Numbered from the stretch's first letter, positions 25,558 to 34,492 are shown. The stretch is 64,000 nucleotides of DNA from Flavobacteriaceae bacterium CRH (GCA_001507425.1 LMAJ01000022.1:62001-126000), one strand, 5' to 3'. Notes: generated by a model from the sequence alone, not told the origin. Numbers and translations: made by a program.

Positions 25558-26061
25558 ATGATGAAACAAATCAAAACTTTACTAATTGCTGCGATACTAG
25601 TTTTAGGAGCAAGTAACACAATGAATGCACAGGCTAAGGTAGCTCATGTTGATGTTAGCGAGATTATGTCGAAAATGCCTGCAATGCTAGATGCTCAAAA
25701 TCAACTTCAAAAATTAAGTGGTACATATGATGCAGAATACAAAAAAATGGTTGACGAATACCAAGTAAAAATCAAAAAGTATGAAGCTGAAGCTGCTACT
25801 GTAACTGAAGCTGTAAACGGTGAGCGTTCTAAAGAAGTTCAAGACATGCAAAAAAGAATTGTTGACTATAGAGACAATGCTCAAAAAGAACTACAACAAA
25901 AAGAAACTGACATCGTAAAACCATTAATGGAAAAAGTAAGAGCTTCTATTCAAAAAATTGGAAAAGCTAAAGGTTTCCAATATGTATTAGATGGTTCTAC
26001 TCTTTTATTAGCTGATGGTCCAAACATTACTGCTGATGTTAAAAAAGACTTAGGATTCTAA
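25558..26061 (+). CDS. OmpH/Skp family chaperone, short form
   Basis: A 167-residue protein of normal Skp length. The signal peptide ends NTMNAQ, followed by AKVAHVDVSEIMSKMPAMLDAQNQLQKL, a long coiled coil, and IGKAKGFQYVLDGSTLLLADG near the end. It is a paralogue of the preceding gene, 14 bases downstream, and ends the envelope operon at a strong bidirectional terminator. It probably forms trimers that hold unfolded outer-membrane proteins in the periplasm. Confidence 0.92.
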   Translation: MMKQIKTLLIAAILVLGASNTMNAQAKVAHVDVSEIMSKMPAMLDAQNQLQKLSGTYDAEYKKMVDEYQVKIKKYEAEAATVTEAVNGERSKEVQDMQKRIVDYRDNAQKELQQKETDIVKPLMEKVRASIQKIGKAKGFQYVLDGSTLLLADGPNITADVKKDLGF

Positions 26062-26079
26062 TAAAATAGATTCGTATTG

Positions 26080-26109
26080 AAAAAGGCTCAACTTAAGTTG
26101 AGCCTTTTT
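26080..26109. terminator. Bidirectional terminator after the skp pair
   Basis: Perfect palindrome AAAAAGGCTCAACTT plus its complement, flanked by A and T runs. It separates the envelope operon from the convergent TonB receptor gene. Confidence 0.9.
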
Positions 26110-26114
26110 TTGTT

Positions 26115-28295
26115 CTATAACTTTATTTTTACCCCTCCATTAATAGTAAAACCTTCAGTGTGCATCCAGATATCGTCAAAAGTTGGTGCATTGTGCGGAT
26201 CATTTACCACTCTTTTATAATTGCTCTGTTTGGTATCTGTAAAGTTTTCAAAATTGATAAAAAAGGCGAAATTCTTCCATAATGTTTTTTCGATCATGAA
26301 TCCAAATTCCCAATATGTGGGTGTTTTTACTCCATTGTATAAAAATTGCTCATCGGTAAAATATCCTTCTAAACCCATTTTAAAATTATTCTCTTTCTCG
26401 TAGATCAATGCCAGGTTTACTTTATTTTTTGGCATTAAAGGCAAAACCTGATTACCGGTTAGATATTTCGCTTTTGCATCTGTAAAAGTATATCCGACAA
26501 AAAGTTTAAAATCGTCCTGATAGATAAACTTTAAATTTGTCTCAAAACCATTACTTAAGACAGGTTCTGAAGCATTGACAAAGAAAGAATAATCAACTTC
26601 ATTTTGTAAAACCAAAGGCTTGTTAATTTGCGTTATAAAAAACATTTGATTAATGGAAAACTTTAAATCAGAGAAGATATTTCCTTTATAATTGATATCT
26701 GCAGTTCCTCCAATACTTTTTTCAGCTGTTACATTTTGCAAAGCCTGAACATTTTGGTATTGCATAGTTTCTGTTTGTTCTGTAAAAACAGTTGGTATTT
26801 TATATCCTAAACCACCGCCTACTCTACTGCTCCATTGAGAATTTATTTTAAATAATGCGGAGATCTTTGGCAAGAAGAAAGTTTGATTTTTCGAAAAATT
26901 AATATTTGAATAAGATACATTATCAATCCTTAAACCATTTTCTAATTTTACACCTTCGGAAATATCCCAGGTATGCTGAACATACAATCCTGTAGTTAAT
27001 GATTTTGAGTCTAAAATACCTAAATTTCTTTGTTCAAAATTATCATAAACCAAATTTGCACCGCTTATAAGTGTGTATTTTTCTTTATTAATAACATATG
27101 AAGCATCTGTAAAAGCATTCGTATTGAGCCCTGAAAATTCATAATCAGGAATATTGATTACTCTGTCAAAGAGACTCAGACTTTGTTTCAATTTAAAGCT
27201 ATTCAGATTTTCGAATTTCTTATCCATTTCAAAAGTTGTGGTGTTACGCATTGTTTTGTTTTTCTCAAAATAAACATGGTATGCGTCAGCCTTTCCGTCA
27301 ATTACATTCATATCTCCACCTTTCATACTTGTACTTGTATAACTGTTTCCAAGCATAAAACTCAAGGTTTCTGAAGGATAGTAAAACAAACGTGGATTAA
27401 TGGTGAAATTATGCGATTTTGGTGTTTCTGAAAAATCATCTTTATCTACATCATAAGCATTTTGAAAATTTACTAATCCTAGTAAAGAGTACCCAAATTT
27501 TCCTTTTCGTTGCGATGCATACGCTCCAATATTAGTCTGAACAATATTAGATTGATTTAGAATAAAGTTATATTCGCCTTTTTCTTTAGGTGTTTTTGAT
27601 ATAAAGTTAATTACACCGGCAATTGCCCCGCCTCCGTATAATGTTGATGACGGCCCTTTTATTACTTCAACTTGTTGTAAATCTAAAGGTGGAATTTCAA
27701 GAATACTTAAACCACTTGCAAAATTACCAAAGTTTGAATAACCATCTTTTAACAATTGAGTGTAACGTCCGTCGAGACCTTGTACACGAATACTTGCACT
27801 ACCACTGGTTGCTGATGTTTGCTGTACTTGCAAACCTGTGCTTTCGTGCAAAACCATACTTACATTTGCTGGTTTCATATTTGCCTTTTCGTCTAGTTCT
27901 TCGGCATCTATAGATTCTATGCGGGTTGGCGTATTTTTTATTGTTCTGCTTGTACGTGTAGATTGTACAATAACTTCATCTAATTCTTCTTCCTCAGCGG
28001 GAATTAATTTTACGATTAAAGCTTCATTATTTTTTTGAGGGAAAGTTACATTTAAGAGAAAGTTTTCATAACCTAAAAAACTAAAACTTAGTTTATGTTC
28101 TCCATTTTCAATGGCATTTAATTCTATGGTTCCATTACTATCCGTTATTCCTGAAATAATGGTTTCCTGAACCTGAACAGAAACTCCAATTAAATTTTCC
28201 TGGGTTTTACTATCTTTTACAATAATTTTTAAAGTGTTCTGGCTATAAACAAACGAGCACGAAAGCATAGCCAAAATAATAATATATTTTGTCAT
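26115..28295 (-). CDS. TonB-dependent receptor with N-terminal carboxypeptidase-regulatory-like domain
   Basis: A 726-residue outer-membrane receptor. Signal peptide to about residue 18, then a carboxypeptidase-regulatory-like beta-sandwich (LKIIVKDSKTQENLIGVSVQ to about residue 105). A plug domain follows with ELDEVIVQSTRT as the likely TonB box region and VEVIKGPSSTLYGGGAIAGVINFISK. The barrel is about residues 240-726, ending with a strand terminating KIKL. The plug and barrel resemble siderophore/cobalamin-type receptors. It lies downstream of a small Cys/His-rich exported protein on the same strand, which points towards a metal-linked substrate; this is inference. Confidence 0.9.
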   Translation of the reverse strand: MTKYIIILAMLSCSFVYSQNTLKIIVKDSKTQENLIGVSVQVQETIISGITDSNGTIELNAIENGEHKLSFSFLGYENFLLNVTFPQKNNEALIVKLIPAEEEELDEVIVQSTRTSRTIKNTPTRIESIDAEELDEKANMKPANVSMVLHESTGLQVQQTSATSGSASIRVQGLDGRYTQLLKDGYSNFGNFASGLSILEIPPLDLQQVEVIKGPSSTLYGGGAIAGVINFISKTPKEKGEYNFILNQSNIVQTNIGAYASQRKGKFGYSLLGLVNFQNAYDVDKDDFSETPKSHNFTINPRLFYYPSETLSFMLGNSYTSTSMKGGDMNVIDGKADAYHVYFEKNKTMRNTTTFEMDKKFENLNSFKLKQSLSLFDRVINIPDYEFSGLNTNAFTDASYVINKEKYTLISGANLVYDNFEQRNLGILDSKSLTTGLYVQHTWDISEGVKLENGLRIDNVSYSNINFSKNQTFFLPKISALFKINSQWSSRVGGGLGYKIPTVFTEQTETMQYQNVQALQNVTAEKSIGGTADINYKGNIFSDLKFSINQMFFITQINKPLVLQNEVDYSFFVNASEPVLSNGFETNLKFIYQDDFKLFVGYTFTDAKAKYLTGNQVLPLMPKNKVNLALIYEKENNFKMGLEGYFTDEQFLYNGVKTPTYWEFGFMIEKTLWKNFAFFINFENFTDTKQSNYKRVVNDPHNAPTFDDIWMHTEGFTINGGVKIKL

Positions 28296-28363
28296 TTGAT
28301 TTTAAATTAAATAAATACTAAATAATACCCGGGCAAAAAGCTACGAGTAAAAACAATATTGAT

Positions 28364-28693
28364 TTAACTTAATTTTGGAGGTTGCCAAATCCCTAAATAA
28401 ATTGCTTTGTAAGTAGTAGAAACATAAAAATCATTTTGTTTTTTAGCTTCAACAAAACTTATGTTCTTATCGATTATAAAAATACTTTTTTGAAATTGAA
28501 AGCCATGTACTCCACAGCAAGCACACGAACATAATGGCGCACACTGATCGTTTTGAAAATCTGATTTTTTCTCTTGAGAATGGTTTTTGTGAAGTTCGGT
28601 TTTTGCTAAAGAACTACAATCATCTATATCATTACAAGGGAGTAATGACAATGAGACCAGATAGATTGAAAATAAAAACCAAATTAATTTCAT
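28364..28693 (-). CDS. Small Cys/His-rich exported protein (DUF6660-like)
   Basis: A 109-residue protein with an N-terminal hydrophobic segment and then a Cys/His-rich part: PCNDIDDCSS, a KNHSQEKK stretch and QCAPLCSCACCGVHGFQ. The pattern CxPxCxCxCCG resembles the DUF6660 family, from memory; that call is moderate. The cysteines could bind a soft metal such as copper or zinc in the periplasm. It lies 68 bases upstream of the TonB receptor in the same direction, so the two probably work together. A -7 element sits only five bases before its ATG. Confidence 0.7.
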   Translation of the reverse strand: MKLIWFLFSIYLVSLSLLPCNDIDDCSSLAKTELHKNHSQEKKSDFQNDQCAPLCSCACCGVHGFQFQKSIFIIDKNISFVEAKKQNDFYVSTTYKAIYLGIWQPPKLS

Positions 28694-28697
28694 GCTC

Positions 28698-28705
28698 CAA
28701 ATATA
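28698..28705 (-). promoter_or_regulatory. -7 element just before the Cys/His-rich gene
   Basis: TATATTTG on the minus strand ends five bases before the ATG, so transcription would start at about the start codon. No TTG partner at the expected distance. Confidence 0.4.
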
Positions 28706-28734
28706 CTACTATTTCTGCATTTTGATTCATTAAA

Positions 28735-28756
28735 AAAGGAGTACTAACACTCCTTT
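28735..28756 (-). terminator. Terminator of the GG-leader peptide gene
   Basis: Perfect stem AAAGGAGT/ACTCCTTT with a six-base loop. On the minus strand it is followed by T's. It lies 22 bases after the peptide stop. Confidence 0.75.
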
Positions 28757-28777
28757 CTTGAATATTTAAAACCTAAG

Positions 28778-28939
28778 TTAACATGAAGTTGTTAGTGGTA
28801 CACACTTCCAAAGGAGGTTACCTGCGCTATCTTCTCCGAAATAGCAAACTTTGCCAACCGGACAATAAGGAGCATTACCGCCCACAATTTGTTTTTGCTC
28901 TTCTTTTGTTAATTTCTGACAATCTTTGATAAATTTCAT
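28778..28939 (-). CDS. Double-glycine leader peptide, Cys-rich (bacteriocin-like precursor)
   Basis: A 53-residue open frame: ATG at 28939, TAA at 28780-28778. It starts MKFIKDCQKLTKEEQKQIVG and reaches Gly20-Gly21, a double-glycine leader like those of Bacteroidota GG-leader natural-product precursors (TIGR04149-like). The 32-residue core after the GG has four Cys (Cys26, 32, 46, 53) and ends in Cys. It has its own terminator. No maturase, protease-transporter or immunity gene is nearby, so any processing would be supplied from elsewhere. The leader pattern is directly visible; a secreted signalling or antibacterial role is inference. Confidence 0.75.
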   Translation of the reverse strand: MKFIKDCQKLTKEEQKQIVGGNAPYCPVGKVCYFGEDSAGNLLWKCVPLTTSC

Positions 28940-29017
28940 ACTTATAGTTATTTAAGGTTAAATGTAAATATAGTATTTTTTTTTACATTTTAATAACTCA
29001 ATTATTTAAAATCCACA

Positions 29018-29048
29018 TTGTAGAGAAACATAGAAATATGTAACTTTG
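29018..29048 (+). promoter_or_regulatory. Promoter of murI, possibly giving a leaderless mRNA
   Basis: TTG at 29018-29020, 20 bases, TAACTTTG at 29041-29048. The murI ATG starts at 29053, about where transcription should begin. Confidence 0.55.
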
Positions 29049-29052
29049 CTTT

Positions 29053-29829
29053 ATGACAAACAACAATCCTATAGGCGTTTTTGATTCTGGTATTGGCGGA
29101 ACTTCCATTTGGAACGCGATTCACGAGTTACTTCCCAACGAAAAAACCATTTATTTAGCAGACAGTAAAAATGCTCCTTATGGTCAAAGAACCAAAGAAG
29201 AAATTGTTGCTTTAAGTAAAAAAAATGTTGATTTTTTAATTGCAAATAACTGCAAAATTATTGTTGTTGCCTGTAATACTGCAACCACAAATGCCATTCA
29301 GGAATTACGCTCTGAATATGATATTCCGTTTATAGGAATTGAACCTGCCATCAAACCTGCCGCTAATAATTCGAAAACACAAGTAATTGGAATTTTAGCT
29401 ACAAAAGGAACTCTAAACAGTGAGTTATTCAATAAAACTGCCGAAATGTTTCAGCATACTACAATTATTGAACAAGTAGGTCATGGATTGGTTCAACTTA
29501 TTGAAGATGGTAATTTAAATTCTCCGGAAATGACTCAATTATTAGAATCTTATTTACGACCAATGATCGATGCTAATATTGATTATCTGGTTTTAGGTTG
29601 CAGTCATTATCCGTATTTAATTCCACAGATTAAAAAAATACTTCCTGAACACATCCAAATTATCGATTCCGGAGAAGCTGTCGCGCGACAAACCCAAAAT
29701 ATATTGCGCGAAAAAGCAGGTTTCTCAGATGCTGAAAAAACAGCCCCTGTTTTTTATACAAATGGAAATTCTGCTGTATTAAAATCAATTTTAAACGATA
29801 AATACGATGTTATTGAAAAAGATTTTTAA
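29053..29829 (+). CDS. murI: Glutamate racemase
   Basis: A 258-residue cytosolic enzyme that turns L-glutamate into D-glutamate for peptidoglycan. It has IGVFDSGIGGTSIW at the start, the first catalytic Cys in VVACNTATTNAI at about residue 75, and the second in LVLGCSHYPYLIPQI at about residue 185. Length fits. It is convergent with the FadL-like gene, whose stop is four bases away, and divergent from the GG-leader peptide gene. Confidence 0.96.
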   Translation: MTNNNPIGVFDSGIGGTSIWNAIHELLPNEKTIYLADSKNAPYGQRTKEEIVALSKKNVDFLIANNCKIIVVACNTATTNAIQELRSEYDIPFIGIEPAIKPAANNSKTQVIGILATKGTLNSELFNKTAEMFQHTTIIEQVGHGLVQLIEDGNLNSPEMTQLLESYLRPMIDANIDYLVLGCSHYPYLIPQIKKILPEHIQIIDSGEAVARQTQNILREKAGFSDAEKTAPVFYTNGNSAVLKSILNDKYDVIEKDF

Positions 29830-29832
29830 TCG

Positions 29833-31068
29833 TTATTCAAATTTTCGCTTGACGAACCATATTCCGTCCAAAGATAAATTTATTGATATTTTATGATAAT
29901 TTTCTTTGATAAGATTATCTGAAATTCTTCCTTTTTGGCCGTAAGAATACGATATATTCAGGGCTGAAAAAGTATTTTCAATAGGCAATGAAAGTCCGAA
30001 AGAAATTGCAGCGTTATTTATTCTTTTTCCATCGACTTCAAGATAACCGGTGTCAAAATTTGCTCCTGCAGAGTATTGAACGCGATCCCAATATTTTCTG
30101 GCATTCTTCTTTAGACTATAGGTTAAACCAAACGCATATCTATCCTGATTAACAAAATTTCCGTATAACTCAGATTGATTGGTGCTCTGCCATAAACTCT
30201 TTTCATAATCTATTGTCATATTTATATTATTCTTAAACCGTTTGCTTATTCCTACTCCAATTTCCAAAGGCATATAATAATCATCTGTATCTGAAGCAAC
30301 ATCCGATTCAACCGTAGTTACAACTTCATTTGCTATTGTTTCAACAGTCTGCACCTTTGACGCCTTAACTCTTGTTGGAGCTTTGAAAGTCGAAGCAATT
30401 GTAAAAGTAGAATCAATTTGATATTGAGACCCTATCGTTGCACGCACGCCACTGTAATCTGTTTTTTTGCTAATCGTTGTAATTGAATTCGAAATTAAAT
30501 AAGCCCTGTCATCTGAAGTGTTTCCAAACAATACCGTTGCAGTAGCTCCAACCGCTAATTTTTTACCAAATCTATATCCATACGAAAAATCAAAATTGTT
30601 TAATCCGCCAGAACCTGCTGCTGTTAAATAATAATATTCCTGACTATCTGTTATGGGCAATTTTAGGTTAGAAATTTTAAATGTTGCACTTGAATATGGT
30701 TTTAAATCTACACTAAATCCCGAATTTTTAGTAACAGGAAAAGCAAAAGCAATGTGCGAGAACTGAAAATTGTTACGTTTTTCAGATCTTGATCCACTCT
30801 CATAAGTTGTTGCAATTGCTTTACCTCCAATATCAAACATAAAATGATTTAAAGGTAAATATGCTAACGATGCAGGATTCAAATTATTAATAAACACATT
30901 TGATGGCAAAGCAATTCCTGAAGAACCAATAGACGGAATTGTACCAAAATCTGAATCATACAAACTCCCTAAACCATATAATGAATAAGGCGAACTTGAT
31001 ATACTTTGAGAAAATGAAGTTAACGACATTAAAATGAAGCAACTTAAAAAAGCTATTTTATTTTTCAT
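29833..31068 (-). CDS. FadL/OmpP1-like outer-membrane protein
   Basis: A 411-residue exported barrel protein. The signal peptide ends LTSFSQ. The mature start SISSSPYSLYGLGSLYDSDF and the NNLNPASLAYLPLNHFMFDIG stretch match the FadL/OmpP1-like barrels of Bacteroidota, where an N-terminal hatch plugs a 14-strand barrel. Repeated strands such as FDFSYGYRFGKKLAVGATATV follow. Its stop-start contact with the DUF4270 gene upstream implies one operon. The transported ligand is unknown. Confidence 0.75.
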   Translation of the reverse strand: MKNKIAFLSCFILMSLTSFSQSISSSPYSLYGLGSLYDSDFGTIPSIGSSGIALPSNVFINNLNPASLAYLPLNHFMFDIGGKAIATTYESGSRSEKRNNFQFSHIAFAFPVTKNSGFSVDLKPYSSATFKISNLKLPITDSQEYYYLTAAGSGGLNNFDFSYGYRFGKKLAVGATATVLFGNTSDDRAYLISNSITTISKKTDYSGVRATIGSQYQIDSTFTIASTFKAPTRVKASKVQTVETIANEVVTTVESDVASDTDDYYMPLEIGVGISKRFKNNINMTIDYEKSLWQSTNQSELYGNFVNQDRYAFGLTYSLKKNARKYWDRVQYSAGANFDTGYLEVDGKRINNAAISFGLSLPIENTFSALNISYSYGQKGRISDNLIKENYHKISINLSLDGIWFVKRKFE

Positions 31069-32397
31069 TTAATATGAGATGTAATAAATTTTCAACTGAA
31101 TCTTATTGTTCAAATGTTTTTGATCTCCTAAAACAATTCTGTTGACAGATTTAGAAATTCCGGGCAATGTTAGAATAAGAGAAGATTTGGAGTCAGATTG
31201 TTTCCACATTTCTTTTTGAAGAAAACCTCCCACAGAAATTGAGTATCCTACATTTTCATTAAACTCATCTGTTTTTTGATTTAATTTACCATAAACTGTA
31301 GCTCCTGCAGAATTTAACAATGTGCTACTAATTCTATTTAAATTATCACCCACGAAAACACTTAAGGAATCAGCCAGAGGATATTTTTCTGAGTAAGAAT
31401 TGTTGACTGGTTTTAAAATTAATTCGGCATCGACAATTGCACCTTTCTCCGAAATATATTTAAGTTGTTTTATATTAGGAAAATCAATCCTGCAGGCAAC
31501 TCCGGCTCCAGACTGAATAAATCCTTGCTTATTGGTTAAAGAACTCGATAATTTACTGGATGAAATGGGTAAATTCTGAATTAATGTCCCAGTTTTATCA
31601 GATGAAATCGAGTTAAATTGTTTTGCACCATTACTAATCGAAAAATCAATATAATAAGACTTCTCTTCATCACTTTGGTATTTAGAATAATACATCCTGA
31701 CGACACTTGTGGTAGTATTAAACCCTATAAGACTTGAAGAAGAATTACTAGTCGAAGAAACCAACACAAGTCCTTTTAAATACTCGGTAAAATTATCTAA
31801 ACCTGTAATTTCTCTCTTTTTAAATTTTTGAAAAATTGCTTCTCCAAAAACAGCATCCATTTTTATATTGATAGAGTCTTTGCCTACAGGTCTCGGAATG
31901 TATGATATCGAGCCTAAACTTTCCGTTCCGTAACTTAAAGTGGAGTTATTGTAAAAACTATCATCATCTGTGTTAGGCTTTACTGTTTGTGTAATTCTAT
32001 GAATATCAAATTTCTGAACACTTGTTGTATCTCCGTAATGGTAATTATCATATTTTAAAATCATCGAAATAGAATCGAAAACATAATTTACAGATTCTGT
32101 ATCAGAACCTGCGCTCAGCAAAGCATAAGAATTTGCTGCCAATTGAAAATAACTGTCTGATTTGATTTTTCCAAATATAGGATCCTCATAGTTACCAACT
32201 AAAATTCGGCCCTGACTTGAAGTAACAAGTGAGTCAAAGTTTATGGTAGACATTTCTACTGTTACAGTATCAATTAAAATCACCTTATTATTTACGGCCA
32301 AATAATCAGCCCCAACGACAAATTCACCGTTATCTGTATCTGTACCACACGAAAGTATTGTAAGAGCAAAAAGCAACATCAATATAAACTTATGCAT
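31069..32397 (-). CDS. DUF4270 family lipoprotein
   Basis: A 442-residue exported lipoprotein: MHKFILMLLFALTILSCGTD has a lipobox with Cys17, followed by acidic residues (TDTDNGE) that may favour surface export. The DUF4270 family is a large Bacteroidota group of unknown function. Typical features are VSTINFDSL-like strands early, ILVGNYEDPIFGKIKSDSYFQ at about residues 65-85, and the C-terminal HLNNKIQLKIYYI. It directly precedes the FadL-like gene, and the two coding regions touch. They may form a surface complex. Confidence 0.85.
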   Translation of the reverse strand: MHKFILMLLFALTILSCGTDTDNGEFVVGADYLAVNNKVILIDTVTVEMSTINFDSLVTSSQGRILVGNYEDPIFGKIKSDSYFQLAANSYALLSAGSDTESVNYVFDSISMILKYDNYHYGDTTSVQKFDIHRITQTVKPNTDDDSFYNNSTLSYGTESLGSISYIPRPVGKDSINIKMDAVFGEAIFQKFKKREITGLDNFTEYLKGLVLVSSTSNSSSSLIGFNTTTSVVRMYYSKYQSDEEKSYYIDFSISNGAKQFNSISSDKTGTLIQNLPISSSKLSSSLTNKQGFIQSGAGVACRIDFPNIKQLKYISEKGAIVDAELILKPVNNSYSEKYPLADSLSVFVGDNLNRISSTLLNSAGATVYGKLNQKTDEFNENVGYSISVGGFLQKEMWKQSDSKSSLILTLPGISKSVNRIVLGDQKHLNNKIQLKIYYISY

Positions 32398-32413
32398 AAT
32401 CGTATTTTTTCAA

Positions 32414-32421
32414 CAAATATA
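32414..32421 (-). promoter_or_regulatory. -7 element upstream of the DUF4270 gene
   Basis: TATATTTG on the minus strand, 17 bases before the ATG. No clear TTG partner. Confidence 0.4.
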
Positions 32422-32465
32422 AATGGCACTATTCTGCATTACACTATAACATATACAGTCTAGCC

Positions 32466-32490
32466 TTTTTTGCCTACAAATGGCAAAAAA
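32466..32490. repeat. Hairpin in the DUF4270/envelope-protein divergent gap
   Basis: Perfect arms TTTTTTGCC and GGCAAAAAA around seven bases. It lies between two divergent genes, so it is more likely regulatory than a terminator. Confidence 0.5.
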
Positions 32491-32604
32491 ACATCTACAA
32501 TAGGTTTATGCTAATGAAAAATTGGTTCAGCCATAAAAAACGGTATTTAGTCTATCAAAAAGTGCCATACATATATCTTCTTTTTTTTAAAACCATTAGG
32601 CACC

Positions 32605-32612
32605 TACTTTTG
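32605..32612 (+). promoter_or_regulatory. -7 element upstream of the kinase-dioxygenase operon
   Basis: TACTTTTG, 17 bases before the ATG at 32629. No clear TTG partner. Confidence 0.4.
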
Positions 32613-32628
32613 AACCAATAATTAAGCA

Positions 32629-33468
32629 ATGAAAATAAGGCTATTAATAGGTACACTTTTTTTGATTTCGTTTTTTAATATGAAAGCCCAGGAAAAGTTT
32701 TCAGTTAATATGAATTTAAAAACAGAGCCAACCGACAAAATTGATTTTAATGAAGCAAGTGCTGGAATATTTTTTAAGGCAGCAATTGATTCAAAAAATG
32801 AAATAAAGAATACAATTGAATATTCGAATTTGAAAGTGAATTACGAAGCGGGAAGTTTTGAGGCATTTGAAAATCTGGATCAGTTTATCCAGATAAAAAA
32901 CAAATTTGAAATCGCTCATAAATTCTCAAGCACAAAACTGAATCTTGCTCTTATGCCAACTGCGAATTTTCAAACAAATTTAAAAGCTTCAGATATAACG
33001 CTTTTAGGAAGTTTTGAAGTTAGTCAGCAAATTGGTTCAAAAGCAAACCTAAACATTGGAGTTTCAAGAACCTCAATTTTTGGTTATCCTAAGTTCATTC
33101 CAACTTTATCATTTCAATATAAAGTAAACGACAAAAGTGAATTGCTGATTGGTTTTCCGGATTCTAAGATTTCATATTCTAATAATATTCGAAATGCATT
33201 TAGTTTAACCAATAGCTTTAATGGTAATTTTTACAACTTAGACAATTCAGTTAATCAGGTAAACAATGCTGCAAAAGTTAGTGTATCGCAAATGACTTCG
33301 GCACTTGAATATGAGAGAAATGTAGATAAAAATTGGTTTATAAACTTTAAAGCAGGTTACGATTTTAATAAAAAATACAATCTTCTTGACAACGACAATC
33401 ATAAGGTTTATGATTTTAATACCGGAAACGGATATATTTTAGGAATTGGCATCAAATACAAACAATAA
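32629..33468 (+). CDS. Hypothetical outer-membrane-like protein
   Basis: A 279-residue exported protein that I do not recognise. The signal peptide is MKIRLLIGTLFLISFFNMKA. The rest alternates polar and hydrophobic residues like a beta-barrel: FSVNMNLKTEPTDK, FKAAIDSKNEIKNTIEYSN, LNIGVSRTSIFGYPKFIPTL, and the ending GNGYILGIGIKYKQ, a typical last strand. It is 16 bases upstream of the kelch lipoprotein and opens the plus-strand run ending with the LytTR regulator. It may carry or anchor the surface lipoproteins of this cluster. Confidence 0.75.
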   Translation: MKIRLLIGTLFLISFFNMKAQEKFSVNMNLKTEPTDKIDFNEASAGIFFKAAIDSKNEIKNTIEYSNLKVNYEAGSFEAFENLDQFIQIKNKFEIAHKFSSTKLNLALMPTANFQTNLKASDITLLGSFEVSQQIGSKANLNIGVSRTSIFGYPKFIPTLSFQYKVNDKSELLIGFPDSKISYSNNIRNAFSLTNSFNGNFYNLDNSVNQVNNAAKVSVSQMTSALEYERNVDKNWFINFKAGYDFNKKYNLLDNDNHKVYDFNTGNGYILGIGIKYKQ

Positions 33469-33484
33469 ATAAATTTAATACACT

Positions 33485-34492
33485 ATGAATAATTTAAAAA
33501 ATGGAATATTATTCGCGGCATTATTTACCAGCTTGCTTTTTATAGGCTGCAGCAAAAGTGATGACGACGATGATTTAATAGGAAACTGGGTTAAAAAATC
33601 TGCTTTTGATGGACCTGCAAGATCTAGTGCAACTAGTTTTGTTATTGGAGATTATGCTTATGTAGCAACCGGTTATACTGGAGATGAGTATTTGAAAGAT
33701 TTATGGGCTTATAACTCAACAGGAGATTATTGGGAACAGAAAGCTAATTTTACAGGAGTTGGAAGAAGTTCTGCTTCAGGTTTTACACTTAATGATAAAG
33801 GATATGTAGGACTTGGATATGATGGTACAAATAAATTGAAAGATTTTTACCAATACGATCCTACAAGTAATAGCTGGACACAAAAAACTGATTTTGCAGG
33901 AACGGCCCGTTATGCTGCTGTAGGTTTTCAGGCAGGTGGAAAAGCTTATTTTGGAACAGGTTATGATGGAAATTATCTAAAGGATTTTTACCAATATGAT
34001 GATCAGGCCAATACCTGGACACTTGTAAATGGTTTTAGCGGAAACAAAAGACGTAATGCTACTGTTTTTGTAATTGACAATAAAGCTTACTTAGGAACTG
34101 GTATTAACAACGGAGTTTATCAGGAAGATTTTTGGCAATTTGACCCATCTACGGATGTTTGGACACGTAAACGTGATATCGATCAGGATGACGATGACGA
34201 TGATTCATACAACGATGATTACGCTATTGTTCGTGCTAATGCTTCAAGTTTTACGATGAACGGATTAGGATATGTTGTTGGTGGAGAAAGTGTAAAAACA
34301 GTTTGGGAATATAACCCTATTACAGATCTTTGGGTTGAAAGAACACCAATGGAAGGCGCTACAAGAACTGACGCAGTTGGTTTTGCCATTAACAACAGAG
34401 GTTTTTATATGTTGGGAAGAATAGGAAGTACTTATTTTGATGATGCATGGGAATTTAAACCGCTTGATGAACAAAATGACGATGATAATTAA
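33485..34492 (+). CDS. Kelch-repeat surface lipoprotein
   Basis: A 335-residue lipoprotein. The lipobox (LLFIGC) is followed by SKSDDDDDLIG. Such an acidic run after the lipidated Cys is a surface-export signal in Flavobacteriia (established for F. johnsoniae and Capnocytophaga). About six kelch-like repeats then form a beta-propeller, each with a core like DLWAYNSTGDYWEQKANFTG or FYQYDPTSNSWTQKTDFAG. An Asp-rich loop (DQDDDDDDSYNDD) sits near residue 237. Probable role: binding at the cell surface. Its end overlaps the DUF4907 gene by 11 bases. Confidence 0.85.
   Translation: MNNLKNGILFAALFTSLLFIGCSKSDDDDDLIGNWVKKSAFDGPARSSATSFVIGDYAYVATGYTGDEYLKDLWAYNSTGDYWEQKANFTGVGRSSASGFTLNDKGYVGLGYDGTNKLKDFYQYDPTSNSWTQKTDFAGTARYAAVGFQAGGKAYFGTGYDGNYLKDFYQYDDQANTWTLVNGFSGNKRRNATVFVIDNKAYLGTGINNGVYQEDFWQFDPSTDVWTRKRDIDQDDDDDDSYNDDYAIVRANASSFTMNGLGYVVGGESVKTVWEYNPITDLWVERTPMEGATRTDAVGFAINNRGFYMLGRIGSTYFDDAWEFKPLDEQNDDDN

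Noticed and set aside
27623..28038. Plus-strand open frames opposite the TonB receptor
   Set aside because: They mirror the plug domain codons of the real gene and have no independent support.
28296..28363. Riboswitch upstream of the TonB receptor
   Set aside because: The gap is only 68 bases and AT-rich, with no conserved cobalamin or other aptamer segment that I could recognise.
30401..31068. Possible frameshift between the FadL-like and DUF4270 genes, which touch
   Set aside because: Each has its own start, signal peptide and complete family pattern; the contact is ordinary operon packing.
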